Assembly: GCA_002368575.1 (NCBI GenBank)
Contig: DFEA01000035.1
Location: forward strand, 24,265-46,335
Length of the DNA stretch: 22,071 nucleotides
Direction of reading: 5' to 3'
From: Lachnospiraceae bacterium UBA3814
GTDB lineage: Bacteria > Bacillota > Clostridia > Lachnospirales > Lachnospiraceae
The notes under the pieces: generated by a model
What the model saw: only the letters and a program-made list of their open reading frames with translations
Told to the model about the DNA's origin: nothing
Databases searched by the model: none
Part shown: one piece after another, positions 6,481-14,804 of the stretch
Numbering within the stretch: the first letter of the stretch is position 1
Layout of the letters: every line of letters starts with the position of its first letter
Program-made: the position numbers and the translations under genes

Positions 6481-8112
6481 ATGAAGCTTAACAGTGAGGG
6501 TGTTAAGGACAGAGCGGCCTTTCAGGATAAGGGATATGTCCTTTATGATTTTGACCGTGAGGAAATGATAAATGCCACCCGAAGAGAGCCGGAATGGGTG
6601 CATTTCGGAGCCGGGAATATTTTCCGGGCCTTTCACGCGAATATCGCTCAGAGGCTCTTAAACAGCGGGATAATGAAAACGGGCATTATAGTCGTTGAGG
6701 GCTTTGACTATGAGATAATCGAAAAGATGTACAGGCCTCATGACGATCTCTCCATCCTTGTCACCCTTAAGAACGGGGAGGAAGGAAGCGGAAAGGGAGC
6801 TATTGAAAAGACGGTGATCGGAAGCATTGCCGAGTCCTGTATCCTCGATTCGGAAAACAAAGCTGAATACGACAGGCTTAAGGAGATATTCAGGGCGCCC
6901 TCCTTAAAGCTTGCGACCTTTACCATAACCGAGAAGGGTTATAACCTGAAGGACGCAAAGGGCGGATATCTTAAGGACGTTGCGGCTGACCTTGAGAACG
7001 GACCCGAAAAGCCCGCAAGCTATATCGGAAAGGTGGCGGCGCTCTTGTACGAGAGATATCTCGGCGGAGGGGCTCCGATAGCCATGGTCAGCACGGATAA
7101 CTGCTCTCATAACGGGGACAGGCTGCGTGAAGCGGTATGTGCCTTTGCCGAAGGCTGGACAGAGAATGGCAGGGCTGAGAAGGGCTTCCTTGATTATATA
7201 AACGATCCCTCAAGGGTCTCGTTCCCCTGGAGCATGATCGACAAGATAACGCCGCGGCCGGACAGCTCAGTGGAGGAGCTTTTGAAGGCCGATTCCATCG
7301 ACGGGCTCGAAAATGTGATAACCTCCAGAAAGACCTGGGTCGCTCCCTTTGTAAATGCGGAGGAGTGCGAATATCTTGTGATCGAGGATGATTTCCCGGG
7401 AGGAAGGCCGGAGCTTTCAAAAGCAGGTGTTATTTTTACAGACAGGGAGACGGTGGACAAGGTCGAGAGAATGAAGGTATGCACCTGCCTCAATCCCCTG
7501 CATACGGCGCTCGCGGTTTACGGGTGTCTTCTGTCCTATGAAAAGATAGCCGATGAGATGAAGGATGAGGATCTTAAGAAGCTGGTGACAAGGCTCGGCT
7601 ACACCGAGGGACTTGTGGTGGTCACGGACCCCGGGGTGATCGATCCGAAGGAGTTTATCGATGCCTGTGTGAACGTAAGGATCCCTAACCCCTTCATGCC
7701 GGATACTCCGCAGAGGATCGCGACGGATACCTCGCAGAAGCTTCCCATACGCTTCGGGGAGACCATAAAAAATTACATTAAAAAGGGAATGGATACGAAA
7801 GAGCTCACGGCGATCCCGCTGGTGTTTGCGGGGTGGCTCAGGTATCTGATGGCCGTGGATGATGAGGGCAATGCCTTTGAACTGAGCCCTGATCCGCTGC
7901 TTTCCGAGGTAACCTCCTTTGTAAAGGACATAAAGCTCGGGGAATGTACCAAAGAAGAGGCTGAAAAGGCGGTGAGCGGTCTTCTTAAGGATAAACGGAT
8001 CTTCGGAGTGGATCTTTATGAGGCCGGGCTGTCTGAAAAGGTGCTCACGTATTTTTCCGAGCTAATAAAGGGCAGAGGCGCGGTGAGAGCTGTGCTTGAG
8101 AAATATTTGTAA
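6481..8112 (+). CDS. uxuB: Mannitol dehydrogenase family protein, probable fructuronate reductase
   Basis: This 543-residue NAD-dependent polyol dehydrogenase-fold enzyme probably interconverts D-fructuronate and D-mannonate (EC 1.1.1.57), feeding UxuA. The N-terminal nucleotide-binding motif is HFGAGNIFRAFHA (residues 41-53). The catalytic pattern K-x5-N-x2-H is seen as K332, N338 and H341 in KVCTCLNPLHTALA. The C-terminal helical domain contains PLVFAGWLRYLMAVDD. ATG 6481 is chosen because AAGGAGGG (6466-6473) lies 7 bases before it. ATG 6475 is too close, and ATG 6364 lies inside uxuA and would translate the repeat. The uxuA neighbour supports the uronate substrate, though other polyols are possible for the family. 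Confidence 0.88.
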   Translation: MKLNSEGVKDRAAFQDKGYVLYDFDREEMINATRREPEWVHFGAGNIFRAFHANIAQRLLNSGIMKTGIIVVEGFDYEIIEKMYRPHDDLSILVTLKNGEEGSGKGAIEKTVIGSIAESCILDSENKAEYDRLKEIFRAPSLKLATFTITEKGYNLKDAKGGYLKDVAADLENGPEKPASYIGKVAALLYERYLGGGAPIAMVSTDNCSHNGDRLREAVCAFAEGWTENGRAEKGFLDYINDPSRVSFPWSMIDKITPRPDSSVEELLKADSIDGLENVITSRKTWVAPFVNAEECEYLVIEDDFPGGRPELSKAGVIFTDRETVDKVERMKVCTCLNPLHTALAVYGCLLSYEKIADEMKDEDLKKLVTRLGYTEGLVVVTDPGVIDPKEFIDACVNVRIPNPFMPDTPQRIATDTSQKLPIRFGETIKNYIKKGMDTKELTAIPLVFAGWLRYLMAVDDEGNAFELSPDPLLSEVTSFVKDIKLGECTKEEAEKAVSGLLKDKRIFGVDLYEAGLSEKVLTYFSELIKGRGAVRAVLEKYL

Positions 8113-8114
8113 TG

Positions 8115-8342
8115 GCGCACGATTTGCATACAAATCGGCGCGGTTAAGGAAATGATCCGTTCAGCTCGCTGAACGGATCGGCGCGAACTGAAGTTCGCAC
8201 CTAAGCGCATGATTTTCATAAATGAAAATCGGCGCGGATAAGGAAATGATCCGTTCAGCAAGCTGAACGGATCGGAACGAACTAAAGTTCGTTCCTAAGC
8301 GCACGATTTTCATAAATGAAAATCGGCGCAGCGCAGTGGAGG
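8115..8342 (+). repeat. Hairpin repeat array between uxuB and lacZ (A2, then two 94-bp B-C-A units)
   Basis: Order: A2 8115-8141; B1 8154-8179; C2 8180-8201; A3 8205-8235; B2 8248-8273; C3 8274-8295; A4 8299-8329. B has perfect 12-bp arms GATCCGTTCAGC and GCTGAACGGATC with loop TC or AA. C3 pairs GGAACGAAC with GTTCGTTCC. A3 and A4 pair GATTTTCAT with ATGAAAATC inside GCGC clamps. B1 to B2, C2 to C3 and A3 to A4 are each exactly 94 bases apart. A2 and A3 are followed by the spacer TTAAGGAAATGA or ATAAGGAAATGA. A4 leads into GGAGG (8338-8342), the lacZ ribosome site. The gap is 236 bases and holds nothing else. Confidence 0.92.
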
Positions 8343-8348
8343 AAAAGA

Positions 8349-11300
8349 ATGGGAGCTCAGTTTGATTTTAATAATATAAAAAATCCGGAATTTTTTGCCC
8401 AGGGAAGACTGCCCGCACATTCGGATCATGAATATTACAGAGACAACACGGAGAGGTTCAACGGCTATACCACCTTTAAATACTCCCTGGACGGAATGTG
8501 GAAGTTTTATTATTCCGAAAACTTTGACGGAATGATCCCCGACTTTTATGAGCCCGGCTTTGACTGTATAAGCTGGGACAATATAAGGGTCCCTGCCTGT
8601 ATACAGCTTGAAGGCTATGGAAAGCCCCAGTATGTAAACGTGCAGTACCCCTGGGACGGGCATGAGGAGGTGGAGCCCGGTGAGATACCGATGGATTTCA
8701 ATCCCGTGGCTCATTATGTAAAGACCTTCTATGTTCCCGCGGAGATGAAGGGTGAAAAGCTGGGGATACATTTTGACGGAGTGGAAAGCGGCTTTGCGCT
8801 GTGGCTTAACGGTCATTACCTGGGCTACAGCGAGGACAGCTTTACGCCCGCGGAATTTGATATTTCCGGGATCGTTGACGTGGAAGGCCCCAACAAGCTT
8901 GCGGTCATGGTCTTTCGCTTTACGTCGGGAAGCTTTCTGGAGGATCAGGATTTCTTCAGGTTCTCGGGGATATTCAGACCGGTATACCTGTTTTCAAGGC
9001 CTAAGGTACATGTGCTTGATATGACCGTCAAAACCGTGCTGGACGATGAATACAGGGACGCCGAGCTTTTTATAAGCCTTACAATGAGCGCTCCGGGAAA
9101 GGCCCTTATTAGCCTTGAGGACGTAGGGAACGCACCCGGCGCCACAAGAATAGACGTTTTCAGCTCGGATGAGGTGCTTGAAAAGGAAAACCTGTTCAGC
9201 TACAAGGTCAGAAAGCCTCTTAAGTGGAGCGCTGAGTCTCCCAATCTCTATGAGCTGACCATAATCATCTATGACAGGGACGGGGAGAGGCAGGAGGTCA
9301 TCAGCGAAAAGGTAGGCTTCAGAAGGTTTGAGATAAAGAACGGAGTCATGTGCCTAAACGGCAAGAGGATCGTTTTCAGGGGCGTGAACCGGCATGATTT
9401 CTCATCCTTTAAGGGAAGGGTGGTGTCCGCGGAGGAGATACGGACCGACCTTATAACGATGAAGCTCAACAATATCAACGCGGTGCGCACGAGCCATTAC
9501 CCGAACCAGACGGTGTTCTACAGGCTCTGTGACGAGCTGGGCCTTTATGTGGTGGATGAGACCAACCTTGAGACCCACGGGCTTTGGGTACCGGTGGCGG
9601 CAGGTGAGAAGCCGAAGGAATACGCCGTTCCGGGAGACAGGGAGGAATACCTTGACAACATAACCGACAGGGCAAGAAGCATGTTCATGAGGGATAAGAA
9701 CCATGCCTGCGTGCTTATCTGGTCCCTTGGAAATGAGTCCTACGGGGGAAGAGACTTAAAGCTCCTTCACGATACCTTCCGTGAATGGGACGATACAAGG
9801 CTCGTTCATTATGAGGGCATCATAAATGATGAGCGTTATCCGGAAACCTCGGATATGGTCAGCACGATGTACTGGAGCGTCAAGCAGATAAGGAGCTATC
9901 TGAAGGATCACCGGGACAAGCCCTTCATCAACTGTGAATATACCCACGCAATGGGCAATTCCTGCGGCGGGATGTACATATACACCAATTACGCGGATAA
10001 GGAGCCTTTATATCAGGGCGGCTTTATCTGGGATTATATCGACCAGTCCCTGACGGCATACGACAGATACGGAAATGAATATCAGGCCTACGGCGGGGAT
10101 TTTGACGACAGGCCGAATGACGGCAGCTATTCAGGCAACGGCATAGTCTACGGGAGAGACAGGGATCCCTCGCCTAAGATGCAGGAGGTAAAATATAATT
10201 ACCGTCCCGTTAAGGCGGTATTTGAGGGAGGAGGCGCCCGCTTCAATTACGAGACTCCCGAAGAGGAAGCGCGGGCGGATGCCTCCGAAATAAGGACAGA
10301 GCTTCTGGCAAGGCCCTTTGAGTCCTCGGAATCCGAAAAGAGTCCCGGTGCGGAGAAGGATGAGGGCATGAGGATCAGGATCTTCAACCGGAACCTTTTC
10401 ATAAACACCTCGGAATACGATACCCTCCTTATCCTTGAAAAGGGCGGAAAGGAGATAATGAAGAGGCACCTTCGGATAAACACCCTTCCTCTTTCCGAAA
10501 ACATCATTGATATCCCGGAGGAGTTCTCGGACTATATTTCTTCCCATAAGGGCGAGCTGGTGCTGACCGTCTCCTTCAGGCTGGGGAAGGATACCGCGTG
10601 GGCCCCTGCGGGCTACGAGGTGGCCTACGGACAGGCAGTTTACGGGACCGCTCCCGCCCTTATCCACAGAAGGGCGCCCTTCAGGGTGATACACGGAGCC
10701 TATAACATCGGTATTAAGGGAGAGGGCTTTGAGATGCTGTTCTCAAAGGGCGCAGCAGGGATGACCTCCTTAAGGGTAGCCGGAAAGGAGCTTTTTAAAA
10801 GGCCGCCGGTCCCTAATTTCTGGCGTCCAATGAACGAAAACGACAGGGCCAACCTTCTTCCCTTCAGGGCGGGACAGTGGAAGCTTGCCAGTATGTACGC
10901 AGATATGAGGAACCCGGAGGACCCCTATGATAAAAGGACCGGCTTCCGCTTTGAGGAGAGGGAGGAGGAGGTAGTGATCTCCTATACCTACAATCTTCCG
11001 GTACGTCCCGCAAAGCAGGCTCAGCTTATATATACCGTGCATCCCGACGGGGTGGTGGATGTCGAGCTTTCGATGGAAAGAAGCGATGATGTCGGAGAGC
11101 TCCCGGAATTCGGGCTTCTGTTTACTTTGCCCGCGGAGCTTGATATCCTTGAATGGTACGGGATCGGACCTAAGGAAAGCTATGTGGACAGGCCCCACGG
11201 CAAGCTTTCGGTCTATCGCAGCAGGGTATGGGAAAATATGGCCAGGTACCTCGTCCCGCAGGAGTGCGGAAATAAGATCGGGGTAAGGTATGCTGAGCTG

Positions 11301-11558
11301 ACGGATGAGAAGGGAGGGATCTGCCTGCTTTCTCTTAAGGACTACATCAGTCTTTCGGTGCTGCCCTATTCTCCTCATCAGATCGATAATGCGGATCACC
11401 CCTATGAGCTGCCTCCCGTGCATCATACTTATGTCAGGGCCTCTCTGATGCAGATGGGCGTGGCGGGGGATGATACCTGGGGAGCAAGGACCAAGCCCGT
11501 GCATATGCTGGACAATTCAAGGGAGCTTAAGTTCAGGTTTTCCTTCGTGGGAGTCTGA
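8349..11558 (+). CDS. lacZ: Beta-galactosidase, glycoside hydrolase family 2
   Basis: This 1069-residue LacZ-type enzyme releases terminal beta-galactose. It shows the GH2 domain order: jelly-roll sugar-binding domain, immunoglobulin-like domain (to about residue 325), TIM barrel with GVNRHDFSSFKGR, then the beta-galactosidase small-chain domain. The acid/base is E463 in WSLGNES, and the nucleophile is E530 in INCEYTHAMGNS. No signal peptide is seen, so it acts in the cytoplasm on imported sugars. A charged, Glu/Ser-rich stretch near residues 630-670 looks like a variable linker. ATG 8349 has GGAGG (8338-8342) 6 bases upstream. The in-frame ATG at 8316 lies in an arm of repeat hairpin A4 and is less likely. 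Confidence 0.95.
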   Translation: MGAQFDFNNIKNPEFFAQGRLPAHSDHEYYRDNTERFNGYTTFKYSLDGMWKFYYSENFDGMIPDFYEPGFDCISWDNIRVPACIQLEGYGKPQYVNVQYPWDGHEEVEPGEIPMDFNPVAHYVKTFYVPAEMKGEKLGIHFDGVESGFALWLNGHYLGYSEDSFTPAEFDISGIVDVEGPNKLAVMVFRFTSGSFLEDQDFFRFSGIFRPVYLFSRPKVHVLDMTVKTVLDDEYRDAELFISLTMSAPGKALISLEDVGNAPGATRIDVFSSDEVLEKENLFSYKVRKPLKWSAESPNLYELTIIIYDRDGERQEVISEKVGFRRFEIKNGVMCLNGKRIVFRGVNRHDFSSFKGRVVSAEEIRTDLITMKLNNINAVRTSHYPNQTVFYRLCDELGLYVVDETNLETHGLWVPVAAGEKPKEYAVPGDREEYLDNITDRARSMFMRDKNHACVLIWSLGNESYGGRDLKLLHDTFREWDDTRLVHYEGIINDERYPETSDMVSTMYWSVKQIRSYLKDHRDKPFINCEYTHAMGNSCGGMYIYTNYADKEPLYQGGFIWDYIDQSLTAYDRYGNEYQAYGGDFDDRPNDGSYSGNGIVYGRDRDPSPKMQEVKYNYRPVKAVFEGGGARFNYETPEEEARADASEIRTELLARPFESSESEKSPGAEKDEGMRIRIFNRNLFINTSEYDTLLILEKGGKEIMKRHLRINTLPLSENIIDIPEEFSDYISSHKGELVLTVSFRLGKDTAWAPAGYEVAYGQAVYGTAPALIHRRAPFRVIHGAYNIGIKGEGFEMLFSKGAAGMTSLRVAGKELFKRPPVPNFWRPMNENDRANLLPFRAGQWKLASMYADMRNPEDPYDKRTGFRFEEREEEVVISYTYNLPVRPAKQAQLIYTVHPDGVVDVELSMERSDDVGELPEFGLLFTLPAELDILEWYGIGPKESYVDRPHGKLSVYRSRVWENMARYLVPQECGNKIGVRYAELTDEKGGICLLSLKDYISLSVLPYSPHQIDNADHPYELPPVHHTYVRASLMQMGVAGDDTWGARTKPVHMLDNSRELKFRFSFVGV

Positions 11559-11596
11559 TGTCATTAATGGAAGAAAATCAAGAAGGAGGTTAGATA

Positions 11597-13057
11597 ATGC
11601 TTTATATTGGTGTTGATCTCGGAACGAGTGCCGTAAAGCTTCTGCTGATGGAGGGAAACGGAAGGATCGTTAACATTGTGTCAAAGGAATATCCCATAAG
11701 CTTTCCGCATCCCGGCTGGTCCGAGCAGGAGCCGGCAGACTGGTGGGCACAGACCGTGGCGGGTCTTAAGGAGCTTACGGAGAACTGCGATAAGTCACAG
11801 ATCAGAGGGATAAGCTTTGGCGGACAGATGCATGGCCTTGTGGTCCTTGATAAGGATGATAATGTTATAAGACCGGCGATCCTCTGGAACGACGGAAGGA
11901 CCGGAAAGGAAACGGATTACCTGAATAATGTCATCGGTAAGGACAAGCTCTCCGAATATACCGCAAATATTGCCTTTGCGGGCTTTACGGCTCCAAAGCT
12001 TTTATGGATGAAGGAGAACGAGCCCGATAAGTTCGCAAGGATCGAAAAGATCATGCTTCCGAAGGACTACATCGCCTACAGGCTTTCGGGGGTCCACTGC
12101 ACCGATGTTTCGGACGCGTCGGGGATGCTCCTGTTCGATGTAAAGAACAAATGCTGGTCAAAGGAGATGATGGAGATCTGCTCTGTCCGGGAGGAGCAGC
12201 TTGCAAGGATCTTTGAAAGCTATGAGACCGTAGGCACGATAAAGCCTGAGATCGCAGCCGATCTTGGTTTTTCGGAGGATGTAAGGATAATCGCGGGAGC
12301 GGGCGACAACGCGGCCGCGGCTATCGGCACAGGTACGGTAGGAGACGGACGCTGCAATATTTCCCTCGGCACCAGCGGGACCATCTTTATCTCAAGCAGG
12401 GATTTCTGTGTGGACGATCAGAACGCGCTCCATGCCTTTGCTCATGCCGACGGGCATTACCACCTGATGGGCTGCATGCTTTCGGCGGCCTCCTGCAACA
12501 AATGGTGGATGGAGGATATCATCGGGACGGAGGATTATGCCGGGGAGCAGGCTGGCATTAAGAAGCTTGGGGAAAACAACGTTTTCTTCCTTCCCTATCT
12601 CATGGGAGAGCGCTCACCACATAATAATCCGGATGCCAGAGGAATGTTCATCGGGATGTCAATGGATACGACGAGGGCTGATATGACCCAGGCGGTCCTT
12701 GAGGGAGTTGCCTTCGGCATAAGAGATTCCTTTGAGGTGGCAAAAAGCCAGGGGATCAGGATAGAAAGCACGAAGATCTGCGGCGGCGGGGCAAAGAGCC
12801 CTCTCTGGAAGAGGATCATGGCCAATGTCCTCGGGATAAGGGTGGAGGTCATCGAATCCGAGGAGGGACCCGGCTACGGCGGGGCTATCCTTGCGGCGGT
12901 AGGCTGCGGAGAATATAAGGATGTCGAGGAGGCTGCCGAAAAGCTCGTTAAGGTCGTTGACGTTATCGAGCCTGAGAAGGAGCTGACCGAAAAGTACGAG
13001 AAGAAGTATCAGTATTTTAAGAAGCTGTATCCCACAGTGAAGGTGCTTTGGGGATAA
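11597..13057 (+). CDS. xylB: Xylulokinase-type FGGY carbohydrate kinase
   Basis: This 486-residue cytoplasmic FGGY kinase phosphorylates a ketose, most likely D-xylulose to xylulose 5-phosphate (EC 2.7.1.17). Family marks in order: N-terminal phosphate loop YIGVDLGTSAVKLLL, HPGWSEQEPADWW, GISFGGQMHGLVVLD with ILWNDGRTG, GAGDNAAAAIGTGTV with catalytic Asp237, SLGTSGTIFIS, and the C-terminal adenosine motif KICGGGAKSPLWKRIMANVL. AAGGAGG (11583-11589) sits 7 bases before ATG. It lies 38 bases after lacZ and 100 bases before an isomerase-like gene, which may make its ketose substrate. L-ribulose or another ketose cannot be excluded from sequence alone. Confidence 0.9.
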   Translation: MLYIGVDLGTSAVKLLLMEGNGRIVNIVSKEYPISFPHPGWSEQEPADWWAQTVAGLKELTENCDKSQIRGISFGGQMHGLVVLDKDDNVIRPAILWNDGRTGKETDYLNNVIGKDKLSEYTANIAFAGFTAPKLLWMKENEPDKFARIEKIMLPKDYIAYRLSGVHCTDVSDASGMLLFDVKNKCWSKEMMEICSVREEQLARIFESYETVGTIKPEIAADLGFSEDVRIIAGAGDNAAAAIGTGTVGDGRCNISLGTSGTIFISSRDFCVDDQNALHAFAHADGHYHLMGCMLSAASCNKWWMEDIIGTEDYAGEQAGIKKLGENNVFFLPYLMGERSPHNNPDARGMFIGMSMDTTRADMTQAVLEGVAFGIRDSFEVAKSQGIRIESTKICGGGAKSPLWKRIMANVLGIRVEVIESEEGPGYGGAILAAVGCGEYKDVEEAAEKLVKVVDVIEPEKELTEKYEKKYQYFKKLYPTVKVLWG

Positions 13058-13099
13058 GAAGGAGAAATTGATACAGAGGCGTGAGCCGGACCAGGCAGT

Positions 13100-13127
13100 G
13101 GTTTATGAAGCGAAAGCTTCGGTTTAT
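13100..13127 (+). repeat. Small GNRA-type hairpin flanked by GGTTTAT direct repeats
   Basis: GAAGC (13107-13111), loop GAAA and GCTTC (13116-13120) form a 5-bp stem capped by a GNRA tetraloop. It is bracketed by GGTTTAT at 13100-13106 and 13121-13127. It lies in the 100-base gap before the isomerase-like gene. The role is unknown; a footprint of a small insertion or an RNA element are both possible. Confidence 0.45.
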
Positions 13128-13157
13128 AGATTATATTAATATTCAGGAGGAATCAAA

Positions 13158-14645
13158 ATGGAAAACACACCAAAAGTAAAGATCGGTATTGTTGCGGTAT
13201 CACGTGACTGCTTCCCGGAGGAGCTTTCCGTGAACAGGCGTAAGGCGCTTGTGAAGGCATACAACGAGAAGTTTGACGCGGACGATATCTATGAGTGTCC
13301 CGTATGTATCGTTGAAAGCGAGATCCATATGTGCCAGGCTCTTGAGGATATCAAGAAGGCCGGCTGCAATGCTCTTTGCGTATACCTTGGCAATTTCGGT
13401 CCGGAGATCTCCGAGACGCTTCTTGCAAAGCACTTTGACGGACCTAAGATGTTCGTTGCGGCTGCGGAGGAGGATTACAATTCCGTAACTACGGCCGGCA
13501 GAGGCGATGCCTACTGCGGAATGCTCAACGCAAGCTATAACCTTAAGCTTCGCAATACCGGAGCCTATATCCCTGAGTATCCGGTAGGAGACGCGGAGGA
13601 TCTTGCGGAGATGATCCATGAGTTCATCCCTATTGCAAAGACCGTTATAGCCCTCAGCGAATTAAAGATAATATCCTTCGGCCCCAGGCCGCTTAACTTC
13701 CTTGCCTGCAACGCTCCCATAAAGCAGCTTTACAATCTGGGGGTAGAGATCGAGGAGAATTCGGAGCTGGATCTTTTTGAAGCCTATCATAAGCATGACA
13801 ATGATCCCAGGATCCCCGATGTGGTAAAGGATATGGAGGCCGAGCTCGGCAGCGGCAACAACAAGCCTCAGGTCCTTCCCAAGCTCGCACAGTATGAGCT
13901 TACCCTGCTTGACTGGGTAGAGGAGCACAAGGGCTACAGAAAATATGTCGCCATTGCCGGAAAATGCTGGCCGGCCTTCCAGACTCAGTTTGGCTTCGTT
14001 CCCTGCTATGTAAACAGCCGTCTTACGGGACGCGGGATCCCCGTATCCTGTGAGGTCGATATCTACGGCTGCCTTTCCGAGTTTATCGGAGAGTGCGTGA
14101 GCGACGATATCGTGACCCTTCTTGATATCAATAACTCCGTACCGAAGATCATGTATAAGGAATCGATCGAAGGCAAGTTTGATTATAAGCTTACCGATAC
14201 CTTCATGGGCTTCCACTGCGGAAATACCTGCTCAAAGAAGCTTGCCTCCTGCTCGATGCAGCATCAGGCCATCATGGCAAGGAGCCTTCCTATCGAGGTT
14301 ACCAACGGGACCCTCGAGGGCGATATCGCTCCCGGACCCATCACCTTCTTCAGGCTTCAGAGCACCGCGGATAATATCCTCAGAGCTTATGTTGCGGAGG
14401 GAGAGGTGCTTCCCGTAGCTACAAGATCCTTCGGCGGCATCGGCGTATTCGCCATTCCTGAAATGGGACGCTTCTATCGTCATGTACTGATAGAGAAGGG
14501 CTATCCTCATCACGGGGCGGTCGCCTTCAGCCATGTCGGAAAATATCTGTTTGAGGTATTCAAGTATATCGGGGTCGAGGTCGACGAGATCGGCTTCAAT
14601 CAGCCTGCCGGGATGCTTTACAAGACGGAGAATCCGTTTAAATAA
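13158..14645 (+). CDS. L-fucose/L-arabinose isomerase family protein, substrate unknown
   Basis: This 495-residue protein has the FucI-like two-domain architecture. The N-terminal half has IGIVAVSRDCFPEELSVNRRK and CNALCVYLGNFGPE. The C-terminal catalytic half holds CWPAFQTQFGFVPCYVNSRL, SCEVDIYG with E299, and LLDINN with D323, which are candidate metal ligands equivalent to the Glu/Asp pair of L-fucose isomerase. It is expected to interconvert an aldose and a ketose, using Mn2+. AGGAGG (13145-13150) precedes ATG. The kinase upstream may phosphorylate its product, but neither sugar is fixed by sequence. It is the last gene of the operon, followed by a strong terminator. Confidence 0.82.
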   Translation: MENTPKVKIGIVAVSRDCFPEELSVNRRKALVKAYNEKFDADDIYECPVCIVESEIHMCQALEDIKKAGCNALCVYLGNFGPEISETLLAKHFDGPKMFVAAAEEDYNSVTTAGRGDAYCGMLNASYNLKLRNTGAYIPEYPVGDAEDLAEMIHEFIPIAKTVIALSELKIISFGPRPLNFLACNAPIKQLYNLGVEIEENSELDLFEAYHKHDNDPRIPDVVKDMEAELGSGNNKPQVLPKLAQYELTLLDWVEEHKGYRKYVAIAGKCWPAFQTQFGFVPCYVNSRLTGRGIPVSCEVDIYGCLSEFIGECVSDDIVTLLDINNSVPKIMYKESIEGKFDYKLTDTFMGFHCGNTCSKKLASCSMQHQAIMARSLPIEVTNGTLEGDIAPGPITFFRLQSTADNILRAYVAEGEVLPVATRSFGGIGVFAIPEMGRFYRHVLIEKGYPHHGAVAFSHVGKYLFEVFKYIGVEVDEIGFNQPAGMLYKTENPFK

Positions 14646-14676
14646 GAAAACACCGGAAAAGTTTAAGCTGACAAGC

Positions 14677-14707
14677 GGGACCGTTCTTTCGGACGGTCCC
14701 TTTTTTT
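14677..14707 (+). terminator. Strong Rho-independent terminator after the isomerase gene
   Basis: GGGACCGT (14677-14684) pairs with ACGGTCCC (14693-14700), followed at once by seven T (14701-14707). It ends the uxuA-lacZ-xylB-isomerase gene run. Confidence 0.95.
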
Positions 14708-14804
14708 GGATACATTTTTGTAAACCCGTAAGACCCTGAAATCTCCCTGCTAAAAAACGTATTATATCTTATGAGGACCGGTTTTTCACGGTGCCATAGG
14801 ATAC

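Noticed and set aside
8115..8342. CRISPR array
   Set aside because: Only two 94-bp units, internally palindromic and near-identical throughout, without variable spacers or cas genes.
8316..8348. LacZ start at ATG 8316
   Set aside because: This ATG is the arm of repeat hairpin A4 and has no ribosome site of its own; ATG 8349 has GGAGG at the right distance. Alternative use is still listed as a finding.
10770..11504. Open - strand frame of 244 codons opposite lacZ
   Set aside because: Shadow of the conserved GH2 C-terminal domain with no recognisable protein features.
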